DNA from: JBMNMU01 sp050953505
GTDB lineage: Bacteria > Bacillota > Clostridia > Peptostreptococcales > Anaerovoracaceae
Assembly: GCA_050953505.1 (NCBI GenBank)
Contig: JBMNMU010000001.1
Coordinates: 1,488,001 to 1,552,000, forward strand
Direction: 5' to 3'
Length of the DNA stretch: 64,000 bases
A program made the translations under genes and the position numbers. Positions 8,305 to 16,823 of the stretch are shown piece after piece (position 1 is the stretch's first letter; each line of letters opens with the position of its first letter). The notes under the pieces were generated by a model, which worked only from the letters and a program-made list of their open reading frames with translations, was not told where the DNA came from and did not search any database.

Positions 8305-9400
8305 TTTCAAATCCCCTCTCTGCGAAATTTCTAAGTGCTTTGTGACTTGTCTCGTAAATCATACTGTTTCCAATATTTCTTAGTAAAATTAATCTTATTC
8401 TATCGTTAACATTTTTCTTATCCATCAACATTTCTTCAACAATATCTGTAGTCTTTATATCTGTAGAAATAGGAAGGTTAAATTGTTTTAATAGATGAGA
8501 CATTTTTGCTGCGCAATCCTGTGACGTAATCTCTAGGGATATTCCTGCTTTAATAGCCAGCATCATACCTATTGCAACTGCCTCACCATGTGTATATTGC
8601 TTAAAGCCTCCGATTTTCTCAATTCCATGACCGAAGGTATGACCAAAATTCAAAGTCATTCTCAAGCCTTGGTCCCGCTCATCCTCTTCAACGATCCTGG
8701 CTTTAATGCTGCAGCACTGGCTTATGATATCCTCTATTCTCCCCATGGCTTCATTTCTACCCTTTAAATTAGATAGTAGCTTGTAAAGCTCTTCTGATGC
8801 AATGGCGCCATACTTGATTACTTCAGCCATTCCCCCCGCAAAATCTCTGTCACTTAGGGACTCAAGCAAGCTTGGATCAATCAAAACCATTTTAGGCTGC
8901 CAAAAGGCTCCTGCAAGGTTTTTCCCTTGTTTTAGATTAATGGCTGTTTTTCCTCCAACACTTGAGTCTACCTGGGAAAGAAGAGTCGTGGGAATTTGTA
9001 TATAAGGAACCCCGCGCATATAGGTTGCTGCGGCAAAGCCGGTCAGGTCTCCTACTGCCCCGCCCCCAAAAGCAATGACTAAATCCGTTCTCAGAAGCCC
9101 TGCCTTTGCAAATTCATTATAAACCTTTTCAAGCTGAGAAAAGTCCTTGGCCTCTTCCCCTTGGGGTACCGTGATGATTATGGGCTCTATACCGGAACCT
9201 TCAAAGGATTTAACAAGCCTTTCTCCATAAAGACCAAAGACATGAGGCTCCGTGACTATGGCTATACGGCGGAAGCTTCTTGCCGAACTACCAGACCAAA
9301 CACCCTCTGAACAAATATATTTTCCTGCTTGATCCAGCAACCCTCTCTCGACATAAATATCGTATCCATTTTCAGGAAGATTCACAGATATCTTTTTCAT
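8297..9400 (-). CDS. aroB: 3-dehydroquinate synthase
   Basis: This 367-residue, NAD- and metal-dependent enzyme cyclises DAHP to 3-dehydroquinate. Motifs include the nucleotide-binding FGGGAVGDLTGFAA, the SQVDSSVGGKTAINL stretch, and the metal ligands in LNFGHTFGHGIE and HGEAVAIGM. It is the first enzyme gene of the operon. An attenuator hairpin lies 190 bp upstream at 9597-9632, and two GGTGTCAGACACC-type repeats lie between them. The start ATG is at 9398-9400, behind AAAAGGAGTAGAA. Expression should depend on read-through of the attenuator. Confidence 0.97.
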   Translation of the reverse strand: MKKISVNLPENGYDIYVERGLLDQAGKYICSEGVWSGSSARSFRRIAIVTEPHVFGLYGERLVKSFEGSGIEPIIITVPQGEEAKDFSQLEKVYNEFAKAGLLRTDLVIAFGGGAVGDLTGFAAATYMRGVPYIQIPTTLLSQVDSSVGGKTAINLKQGKNLAGAFWQPKMVLIDPSLLESLSDRDFAGGMAEVIKYGAIASEELYKLLSNLKGRNEAMGRIEDIISQCCSIKARIVEEDERDQGLRMTLNFGHTFGHGIEKIGGFKQYTHGEAVAIGMMLAIKAGISLEITSQDCAAKMSHLLKQFNLPISTDIKTTDIVEEMLMDKKNVNDRIRLILLRNIGNSMIYETSHKALRNFAERGFENE

Positions 9401-9418
9401 TTCTACTCCTTTTGCATA

Positions 9419-9534
9419 GTGGTGTCAGACACCTTTTCCAACTTGCGAAGCTACAAGCCTTGCAACATCCCATTCTTCATATTTTTGTGGTGTCAGACAC
9501 CTTTTCCAACTTGCGAAGCTACAACCCTTGCAAC
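9419..9534. repeat. Two 48-bp direct repeats with GGTGTCAGACACC palindrome
   Basis: The copies at 9419-9466 and 9487-9534 differ at one base and are separated by 20 bp. Each starts with the 13-bp palindrome GGTGTCAGACACC followed by TTTTCCAACTTGCGAAGC. Related sequence occurs at 41432-41541. The repeats sit in the untranslated leader between the aro attenuator and aroB. They would be transcribed only when the attenuator is read through. Confidence 0.9.
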
Positions 9535-9592
9535 TGCACATTCCTTATAGCTAATTTGCAGTGTCATTGCAAGGGCAATTTACAATTAGGTA

Positions 9593-9632
9593 AAAAAATA
9601 GAGAGGCCCGTTTGAACGAACCTCTCTGAGAA
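9593..9632 (-). terminator. Attenuator hairpin of the aro operon
   Basis: On the minus strand the arms AGAGAGGTTCGT and ACGGGCCTCTCT pair over 12 bp (two G-U) around a TCAA loop, and ATTTTTTT follows. This is a strong Rho-independent terminator lying before the first operon gene. The 11-nt stretch at 9613-9623 inside its 5' arm is complementary to TGAATGAACTT at 9670-9680 just upstream, with two G-U pairs. The two structures would therefore be mutually exclusive. Confidence 0.88.
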
Positions 9633-9642
9633 TCCAATTATA

Positions 9643-9777
9643 TTAGCATAAAATTGTTTTCTGAAAATTAAGTTCATTCAGCCTATTTATTCTGTTAACG
9701 CAAAAATAACCGAAGCTAAAAAAATAGCTGCAGTTAAAAAAGCTGAAATAAATTGCTGACTGATTAATAGTTTTCAT
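9643..9777 (-). CDS. Phe/Tyr-rich leader peptide of the aro operon
   Basis: This 44-codon frame starts at ATG 9775-9777, 8 nt after the ribosome-binding site AGAGGA, and stops at TAA 9643-9645. Residues 10-25 read YFSFFNCSYFFSFGYF, which holds seven or more phenylalanine and three tyrosine codons in sixteen. It ends just before the attenuator hairpin. The layout matches the E. coli pheA leader: ribosome stalling at Phe or Tyr codons when charged tRNA is short would favour the antiterminator at 9670-9680/9613-9623. The role is inferred. An overlapping frame on the same strand also encodes a hydrophobic peptide but lacks a start codon. Confidence 0.75.
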   Translation of the reverse strand: MKTINQSAIYFSFFNCSYFFSFGYFCVNRINRLNELNFQKTILC

Positions 9778-9833
9778 TATGCTAATCCTCTTACTATACA
9801 TTTATAAACATCTTATGCTGGGGCAAAGATAGT

Positions 9834-9862
9834 TGCATATTCATGTTGAAGATTATTGACAA
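9834..9862 (-). promoter_or_regulatory. Predicted promoter of the aro operon
   Basis: A -35 box TTGTCA (9857-9862, read on the minus strand) is followed after 17 bp by TATGCA (9834-9839) as the -10 box. The start of transcription would be near 9827, about 50 nt before the leader peptide. The -10 box is a poor match, so this is a prediction only. Confidence 0.5.
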
Positions 9863-10066
9863 AGTATTCCACGCCCCAACCTATAACTTCATGTATACCA
9901 CATCTTTTGAGTGGAATCAAGGAAAAAATCAAAAGGGATGGTTATTTTTAATAATCTATTAGGTATAATCGGGACTTTCCTATTCTGGATGCTAGGCTAC
10001 AAAATTATATTTCTTCCTCTAAAATACTTTTAAATATATTATTGGCAAATCTAATCCGAATTAATT

Positions 10067-10951
10067 TTAATTAGTTTGCGAAATCGTGCAAGTGGTTTCC
10101 TCTGTTTTTCCATTATTCCAAGTGATTTTAACGATAATATTATTATCCAACTCGGGATTAAAGTCTCTTATGATGCCTCCGGATGCTCTGTAAAACCCAT
10201 CGTTCATTTCATTATTTAGAATTGAACCCTCGTCAACTACTGTAGTTGACCCGGTACTTCTATAAGACCAGCTCATTGATGTCACATCAGGAAGGTCTTC
10301 TCCTTTCAAGTATTTTAGATATGTTTCTCCCTTTGCATAGAATACTGTTTCAGTTATACCTTTTTCGTTCTTCCGCTGGTTATTGATATATTTTACAGGC
10401 ATCTTTACTTCCCAGTAGTCACCCTTTCCTGTCAGGGTTACAGTTTTTTTATTAAAAGCCTTTTCGGTAATTATTCCTATCAACTCAGACCTTTCCTGCA
10501 TAACGGAATCAAAAGTTTCTTTTTCATCTTCATTCATAGTGTCTCCCAAAAAATTACGCTCTGAATACCACAAGCAAACATACAGGTTTTTCCCTGTACA
10601 TACTGGCATTACGAAGTCGGAAAACTCTTTGTTGCTTTCCGGGTAATCATAAAAGGCGCCTTGACGTGCCAAATTACCCACTTCGCTATATCCCTCATAC
10701 TCATAAAACATATAGTAAACACCGGTTTTACTGCTTAAATATGGCTGTGGTTCCTCATCGAAAACCTTGCACAATGAGAGATCCAACGGAAAATCAGTTA
10801 CCTTTGTAAGAATCGAACCGTTTTCTCCGAGCAAATCTACTACATCACTAGTATTCAGCAACTCAACATTATTCAGATTGTCCGTTTTACTGCAACCAGC
10901 TAGCACTCCAAGCAAAGTTAAAATAATCACAGCATTTCGAAATTTTTTCAT
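10067..10951 (-). CDS. Predicted lipoprotein of unknown function
   Basis: The protein of 294 residues starts with a typical lipoprotein signal, a short basic region, a hydrophobic core and the lipobox LAGC with the cysteine at residue 20. It should be anchored to the outer face of the cytoplasmic membrane. The rest is soluble, rich in Tyr, Asn, Glu and Lys, and has no motif I recognise. The start ATG follows AGGGGAATATA. It is not clearly in an operon, since the neighbours are the aro leader downstream and a small membrane protein upstream, both with gaps. Confidence 0.8.
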   Translation of the reverse strand: MKKFRNAVIILTLLGVLAGCSKTDNLNNVELLNTSDVVDLLGENGSILTKVTDFPLDLSLCKVFDEEPQPYLSSKTGVYYMFYEYEGYSEVGNLARQGAFYDYPESNKEFSDFVMPVCTGKNLYVCLWYSERNFLGDTMNEDEKETFDSVMQERSELIGIITEKAFNKKTVTLTGKGDYWEVKMPVKYINNQRKNEKGITETVFYAKGETYLKYLKGEDLPDVTSMSWSYRSTGSTTVVDEGSILNNEMNDGFYRASGGIIRDFNPELDNNIIVKITWNNGKTEETTCTISQTN

Positions 10952-11117
10952 TATATTCCCCTTAAAATATCTTCCTCAGAAAACATCACCAATTACCATA
11001 TTATCCTCTCATGGGAAGACGCCTCATTCCACTACCCCTTTATAAACATAAAAACAGACAAACTCATCAATACTATTCCGATTATTATGCAAAATACACC
11101 AGATGCTGGAAAGCTTT

Positions 11118-11240
11118 TTAACTATTTTTCTTAATATAGACTCTTAACGCTTTTATTAAATAAACTAAGGCCACTATTCCCACCACGTATAGTGCCATCG
11201 GAAATAGTAAAGGAATTACAAATGCAAAATTATTCATCAT
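11118..11240 (-). CDS. Small single-span membrane protein
   Basis: The frame reaches further upstream, but ATG-ATG at 11235-11240 behind AGAAAGGATAT is the likely start. This gives about 40 residues: NNFAFVIPLLFPMALYVVGI, then VALVYLIKALRVY and a basic tail. It is one long hydrophobic segment, so probably a single membrane helix with a positive C-terminal end inside the cell. No family was recognised. It precedes the lipoprotein on the same strand by about 165 bp, so co-transcription is possible. Confidence 0.55.
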   Translation of the reverse strand: MMNNFAFVIPLLFPMALYVVGIVALVYLIKALRVYIKKNS

Positions 11241-11503
11241 ATCATATATCCTTTCTGAGGAAATTAATTGAAATATCTTATATCTAAAAATTATATCATA
11301 ATGTAAATGGCCTTTCATTAATTAGTAAAGACTAAGCCTACTATTCTCATATTTATCTTTTTTTAACAATCTCTACCCTCTCCTTATTAATCCTATTCAG
11401 CAGAATTCTTTTCAGGTCTGCATTTGGTCATTCTAATCATAAAGCATTCCTAAAATGAATAATTATTAGCATTACTACTATATATTGGAGGTTATTAAGT
11501 GAT

Positions 11504-12319
11504 ATGGGATATTATGTTAATACTAAATCAAATGTAAAAATTTATGTAGAGGACCTTAATCCAGAAGGACAAAAGACAATCCTGTTTATTCACGGTTGGC
11601 CTGCAAACCACAATTTGTTTGAATATCAGTTCGATCAGCTTCCAAAGATGGGGTACAGATGCATAGGAATAGATACCAGAGGTTTCGGTAATTCTGATAA
11701 ACCATGGACTGGCTATGATTTTAATACTTTGTCAGACGATGTTAGAAGTGTTATTGATACACTAGGATTGCAGAATATCACACTTGCAGGTCATTCAAAT
11801 GGTGGGGCAATAGCTATTAGATATATGGCCCGGCATAAAGGTCATGGAGTATCAAAGCTCGCACTTTTTGCAGCAGTGGCACCCAGCCTGATAAAGCGTC
11901 CCGATTTCCCTTATGGATTAGATAAAGAAACAGTTAACCAACTGATTCAAGGAACATATACAGACCGACCTAAAATGCTTCGGGGTTTTGGAGATATTTT
12001 TTTCTTTCAACATATAACTCAAGCATTTTCAGATTGGTTCTTCCAACTAGGATTACAGGCATCCGGATGGGCAACAGCAGCCATTGCAAATACTTGGATA
12101 AATGAAGTATTATTTTCTGATCTCAAAACAATAAATGTGCCCACTTTAATAATTCATGGTGTTCATGATAAGGTTGTCCCATTTGAACTTGGTGAAATAC
12201 AAGAACAGAGCATCAGAAATTCAAAGCTTATACCATTTTACTACAGTGGTCATGGGGTATTCTACGAACAGAAACAGGAATTTAACGAAGAACTAATCAA
12301 GTTTATTGAGGAATCATAG
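11504..12319 (+). CDS. Alpha/beta-fold hydrolase
   Basis: This 271-residue enzyme is of the non-haem chloroperoxidase/esterase type. The oxyanion-hole region is FIHGWPANHN near residue 27. The nucleophile elbow GHSNGG lies near residue 97, with the catalytic serine. The acid is probably the Asp in IIHGVHDKVVP near residue 225, and the base is the His in YSGHGVFYEQK near residue 250. A helical cap lies between. It starts after TTGGAGG with a rather long spacing to the ATG. A hairpin terminator follows at 12385. The substrate is unknown. It is transcribed divergently from the genes to its left and appears to be a single-gene unit. Confidence 0.9.
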   Translation: MGYYVNTKSNVKIYVEDLNPEGQKTILFIHGWPANHNLFEYQFDQLPKMGYRCIGIDTRGFGNSDKPWTGYDFNTLSDDVRSVIDTLGLQNITLAGHSNGGAIAIRYMARHKGHGVSKLALFAAVAPSLIKRPDFPYGLDKETVNQLIQGTYTDRPKMLRGFGDIFFFQHITQAFSDWFFQLGLQASGWATAAIANTWINEVLFSDLKTINVPTLIIHGVHDKVVPFELGEIQEQSIRNSKLIPFYYSGHGVFYEQKQEFNEELIKFIEES

Positions 12320-12384
12320 ACATTTTTTTAGATTCGCAACATTAATTGAGGATCCTATCGGAGAGGATTAAGGTTGATGTTATA

Positions 12385-12412
12385 AGAGCCTCGCTATCTG
12401 CGAGGCTTTATT
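12385..12412 (+). terminator. Terminator after the alpha/beta hydrolase
   Basis: AGCCTCGC and GCGAGGCT form an 8-bp stem around TATCT, followed by TTATTATATTGTT. It lies 66 bp after the hydrolase stop on the same strand. Confidence 0.75.
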
Positions 12413-12558
12413 ATATTGTTTTGAATTTCAGTAGCAAATGAAAACTTTTGTATAGTCATGTTTCAGTAGGATATGATAACATAATCGTGGAGTTTTTTCT
12501 TGGATTAATCCGCGATCTTTTTGGGAATATAGAAGGTACCAAATTATAATATGCCGAG

Positions 12559-12633
12559 CCACAGCCACCGACCGAGAGATGATTGGCCGTGGCTGGCGGC
12601 CACGGCCAATCATCTCTCGGTCTATGGCTGTGG
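12559..12633. repeat. REP-like palindrome upstream of the PPDK-like gene
   Basis: A perfect 24-bp inverted repeat with the core CCGAGAGATGATTGGCCGTG has a 5-bp loop (TGGCG). It is extended after a 2-nt mismatch by a further 9-bp pair, CCACAGCCA/TGGCTGTGG. It ends 66 bp before the start codon at 12699 and is the only copy lying in front of a gene. It may affect the mRNA leader. Confidence 0.92.
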
Positions 12634-12698
12634 CGGTGGGTTTGTGCTATAATTACTATATATAACAGATTTTGCGAAACTATTTTAGGAGATTAATT

Positions 12699-15600
12699 AT
12701 GTCAGAAGTATTTTCTTCTACGGCCTTAGAGGCCAACTTAACCCAAACCCGGGAGGAAGTCATACAAATTCCGGAAATGCAGATGTGGTTTGGGGAGCTT
12801 TCCCGCTCAAAATGGGGAATTTATAAAAGAACTCAGGAGTTTCTTAAAGAACTAAATCACAAATATAGAAATGACCTTTATGTCATAGAAGCCCTCCATA
12901 ATATTTGCCTAGAAGATTTATGGTTTTACAACTCTTTAGAGGAATCGGAAAAGGCCTTAAGCGTACTGGTTGATATTATAAAATCCCTTTTTGAATCCGA
13001 ATTAGGAGAAGGAGAAAGGGAGCTTTTAATTAAAACTCTGATAAAATTCATGGATAGATTAGCTAATCTTGGTGATTTCCCTAGGTCTATCATTTTTAAA
13101 TGCATCGAAATTATACAAGCGGATATGGTGGACAATCAACTGCTTTATATCCGTAATTCTGGTTATTTTAAAACCTACTTGAATAAAGTGGTTCAATTTC
13201 CCGAATACACCCAAATCATCACAGCAATGACATCCCAGTTATTAGCAAAATGTATTGATTATTGGGACGAAACCACCAAGGCAGAAGAATGGTATCATTC
13301 TAAACGCCTGCTTTTTCATAGCCTAAATGGTGGTCAAATCAAGGAAATCGGCAACGCATTTTTCCAAAAGCTACGAGAAGAACTAGAACAAGCCACCGAC
13401 TTTGAAGCCTTATCAAGCCTAATGTTTTACAATGATATTTCAAACTATTTTAGAAGCTTCACTGACAAGATATCTTCTCATTTGGAATCCATTTATTATA
13501 TCTACTATCTGCTTCATTTGCCTGGTATGTCACATTTAAATGACCACCTGCTTTATGATATGAATCGTAACCTACGAAACGTTTTTACGGAATTGGACCA
13601 AGCAGATATTTATGATTTTATCAATACTATCACGGAAGAGTTTCAAGAGCTTAAAAAAGAACATTCCGGAACAGTGTTAGATTGTATCATCACCTTAGGC
13701 AAAGAGGTCATCAATACCGGTGATATGGGTAATATTACTCACTTTATAAAATCCCTAACCAGGCTGGGCTTTAACCATCCTGGAAGAATAAGTTTAACGG
13801 ATGATTGGCAGATTCAAGTCAACACCAGTCATGTTAAGAACATCCGTGTATGGCTAGAATTAATTGAATACGCCCCTGCCGCTATGCGTGAGTTAATCGC
13901 ATCCCTTATTATAAACCTGAAGCTGGGCGGTATATTTATATCTGACACAGACTTGTTCCAAAGGGATATTACAAAATTACTGAATTCTGATATCACTCCT
14001 GTTTATAGGGAAATCAAGCAATTGGCAAGAATATTTCCTGTGTATTTCCGTGATATCGGTGCTGAAGGGCAGTTGCGGGAAGCAACCACCCTTATTGATG
14101 AAATTTCTTTGAGAAAAGATAAGCTGATACATTTTTTGAGAAAACAGGTTCATACAGAAAGCAATAATACACATATTCTCCTTACAGAGAGACTAATTCA
14201 ATATTGGTACGATGGCAATAAAGAGCCTTTGCAGGGCATCATTCCTCATGAGATTTACAAGAATCTTAATACCGATGATGCATGGTTCCAAAACCCTCAT
14301 GAAATTATGCAAGCTCTCAGCAAATCTTTAAATTCAGATCCTGAAGAGCTGATGATGATGGATATTGATGAAATTAAAAGTGCCATTGATAACATCAATA
14401 ACGACAACACGCAAGAAAAGTCCAGGGTTTTTTACCTATTCCAGATTTATTCCTTGCTTCTTGAAAAGTACTCTCTGGAGTCAGATGACATTATATCAAT
14501 GCTAAGCAGCTACAGCTTTTTTGGCCCCAGCGATTTAGAATCGTTACAGAAAGATTTAGAAGCCAATAAAAACATTGATGCCATTAGGAAGATTTATAAA
14601 TTAATGAGTCATTTAAAATCTATTATTCTAGATCCTAAAGAAAGCGAAGCCTTGGAGAATATTTATTATAAGCGGCACATAGCTGTTGGCATTCCTTCCA
14701 TGTATGGACAGTATATTGAACCTAAGTTTGATGCTTTAGGGTTGATGTATCGTTTAGAGCGAACTGTAACAAAGCTGATGAACCAAGTACTAACACCTTT
14801 TCATACTGAATATATTACAGCAAAGACATTTCGTCAGATTTATGATATTCTAGTTCTGTTTAAAGAAGGTCTGGAGCTTGACGGGATTTACAACCCAGGA
14901 TTTAACTCCCATTTAGACATGTTAAAGTATGGTTTATCCTCTCCCAGCTTTTCTTTATATCAATACGTGAATATATTCCAGTTTATGGCCCAGGATATCG
15001 GTCAAATTATCAGCGAATATTTTAGGGATGTTTACGAAAGGGCCTTGCAAGTAATTATTCCACAACTTGCTGCAGAAAAAGGCAAACAATTATCCGACGA
15101 AGATAAAAGCAGGCAGTATTATCATATTGAGGCTGAAAAGTTTATGCGTGACAATCTATCCTCCGCATTCTTGGTACAAGACTTGGATAATTTTATTACC
15201 GATATCATCAACACCCTACGAAGCATGATTGATAATTATTCAGAAACCTTTATTGAAAATATCATGACTTATGATCCTGACCTGACCTTTAGCCTTCTTT
15301 CAAAGGAAAAAAAGGAGGTTGATAATCCAGTATTTTTAGGAGCAAAAGCTTATTTTCTTAAAAAACTTATTAGCTTTGGTTTTCCTATTCCCCCTGGTTT
15401 TGTCATTACAACGGAGGTTTTTAGACATCTAGATACGATAAACGGCCATCCTCAAATTAAGCAGGATTTTGATCGTCAGATAGAAAAGCATATCGCTGCA
15501 ATAGAAAAACATACGGGCCAATGCTTTGGCAAGCCAGAAAACCCATTATTCTTTTCCATACGTTCTGGGTCTTCTATTTCAATGCCTGGAGCTATGAAAA

Positions 15601-16787
15601 CCTTCTTAAATGTGGGGATGAATGATGAAATTGCAGAAGCCTTTGGTAAGAGGAAGGGATGCGAATGGACCTCTTGGGATTCTTATAGGCGCTTTCTTCA
15701 AAGCTGGGGCATGGCTTACGGCATGGAAAGAGATATATTCGATAATCTAATGGTTGAGCATAAGGATCGCCGGGGAGTGGAGCTAAAAATTCAATTCACA
15801 GGCGAGCAAATGCGGGAACTCGCACTCTCTTATAAAAAAGCACTTGAGGATCACAATATCATCATTGAAAATGAACCGATGAAACAATTAAAGCAAGCAA
15901 TACGTCGGGTTCTGGCTTCTTGGTCTTCTGAAAGTACAGTCTCCTATCGCGAGCACATGCAGATAGCCGATGAATGGGGTTCTGCCATAATTGTTCAGAA
16001 AATGATATTGGGTAATCTTTCCTCCAATTCAGGAACTGGCGTTGTTTTCACCAGCAGCCCTTTTAGTGGATATTCGGGTATTAATCTTTATGGAGATTTT
16101 GCTCTTTGTAGCCAAGGGGAGGATGTAGTATCAGGACTTGTAAACACGCTGCCTATATCAGAACGTCAGCGGAAAAAGCACTATAGTGAAAGCAGCCTTT
16201 CCTTGGAATCCGGATTCCCTGAAATTTACAACGCTTTAAAGGAGTATGCTAAGCAACTAATTGAACAATATGGCTTTGTTCATCAAGAAATAGAATTTAC
16301 CTTTGAATCTGAACATGTAGAGGATTTATATATTTTACAAACCAGAAATCAGCAATTGCGTAAGCAGCAATCCTACGGCGGTTTCCTTCTATCTCCTCAT
16401 GAGATGAAAATGGTAGGGCATGGCATAGGCGTTAGCAGCGGAGTTGTCTCAGGATTTTTGGCTATTGATGAATCCGATATGAAAGAGTTGAAAGAAAAGC
16501 ATCCAGGTGCTAAAATCATTCTTGTGCGTCCTGATACTGTGCCTGATGATATCCCCCTCATTTTCTCATGTGATGGGTTGGTCACAAGTAAAGGCGGCGT
16601 CACCTCTCATGCTGCAGTAACTGCTGCAGGACTTGGAAAAGTTTGCATTGTAAAATGTGGTGGTCTACAGGTTGACGAGGTTGAAAAAAAATGTATCATA
16701 AATGGGCATGTTTTCGTTTCAGGAGACCCAATATCCATTGACGGAGGTCTTGGAAACGTGTATGCAGGTAATTATGAAATTAGATAG
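12699..16787 (+). CDS. PEP/pyruvate-binding phosphotransferase-like protein with large unknown N-terminus
   Basis: From the ATG at 12699 (behind AGGAGATTAATT) this is about 1362 residues. The last 500 resemble pyruvate phosphate dikinase and PEP synthase. There is a nucleotide-binding part (VFLGAKAYFLKKLISFGFPI; then FFSIRSGSSISMPGAMKTFL) and a swivelling phosphohistidine domain with GGVTSHAAVTAAGLGKVCIV, whose His is the expected phosphate carrier. The PEP/pyruvate TIM-barrel that should follow is absent, and the protein ends at VYAGNYEIR. The first 850 or so residues are mostly helical and match no family I know. It therefore cannot be a complete dikinase. It may phosphorylate another substrate or act with a partner. 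A GAPDH homologue follows after 36 bp, suggesting an operon linked to triose or PEP metabolism. Confidence 0.85.
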   Translation: MSEVFSSTALEANLTQTREEVIQIPEMQMWFGELSRSKWGIYKRTQEFLKELNHKYRNDLYVIEALHNICLEDLWFYNSLEESEKALSVLVDIIKSLFESELGEGERELLIKTLIKFMDRLANLGDFPRSIIFKCIEIIQADMVDNQLLYIRNSGYFKTYLNKVVQFPEYTQIITAMTSQLLAKCIDYWDETTKAEEWYHSKRLLFHSLNGGQIKEIGNAFFQKLREELEQATDFEALSSLMFYNDISNYFRSFTDKISSHLESIYYIYYLLHLPGMSHLNDHLLYDMNRNLRNVFTELDQADIYDFINTITEEFQELKKEHSGTVLDCIITLGKEVINTGDMGNITHFIKSLTRLGFNHPGRISLTDDWQIQVNTSHVKNIRVWLELIEYAPAAMRELIASLIINLKLGGIFISDTDLFQRDITKLLNSDITPVYREIKQLARIFPVYFRDIGAEGQLREATTLIDEISLRKDKLIHFLRKQVHTESNNTHILLTERLIQYWYDGNKEPLQGIIPHEIYKNLNTDDAWFQNPHEIMQALSKSLNSDPEELMMMDIDEIKSAIDNINNDNTQEKSRVFYLFQIYSLLLEKYSLESDDIISMLSSYSFFGPSDLESLQKDLEANKNIDAIRKIYKLMSHLKSIILDPKESEALENIYYKRHIAVGIPSMYGQYIEPKFDALGLMYRLERTVTKLMNQVLTPFHTEYITAKTFRQIYDILVLFKEGLELDGIYNPGFNSHLDMLKYGLSSPSFSLYQYVNIFQFMAQDIGQIISEYFRDVYERALQVIIPQLAAEKGKQLSDEDKSRQYYHIEAEKFMRDNLSSAFLVQDLDNFITDIINTLRSMIDNYSETFIENIMTYDPDLTFSLLSKEKKEVDNPVFLGAKAYFLKKLISFGFPIPPGFVITTEVFRHLDTINGHPQIKQDFDRQIEKHIAAIEKHTGQCFGKPENPLFFSIRSGSSISMPGAMKTFLNVGMNDEIAEAFGKRKGCEWTSWDSYRRFLQSWGMAYGMERDIFDNLMVEHKDRRGVELKIQFTGEQMRELALSYKKALEDHNIIIENEPMKQLKQAIRRVLASWSSESTVSYREHMQIADEWGSAIIVQKMILGNLSSNSGTGVVFTSSPFSGYSGINLYGDFALCSQGEDVVSGLVNTLPISERQRKKHYSESSLSLESGFPEIYNALKEYAKQLIEQYGFVHQEIEFTFESEHVEDLYILQTRNQQLRKQQSYGGFLLSPHEMKMVGHGIGVSSGVVSGFLAIDESDMKELKEKHPGAKIILVRPDTVPDDIPLIFSCDGLVTSKGGVTSHAAVTAAGLGKVCIVKCGGLQVDEVEKKCIINGHVFVSGDPISIDGGLGNVYAGNYEIR

Positions 16788-16823
16788 CAATGTCAATATC
16801 TATATCTATATAAGGAGGATGAA

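Noticed and set aside
9690..9776. Hydrophobic peptide ending FLTAAIFLASVIFALTE in another minus-strand frame
   Set aside because: It has no start codon after the in-frame stop. The overlapping frame with ATG and ribosome-binding site is the Phe/Tyr-rich leader. A frameshifted small membrane peptide remains a minor alternative.
12428..12613. Minus-strand frame rich in Arg and Pro
   Set aside because: It arises from the REP-like palindrome and has no family match or ribosome-binding site.
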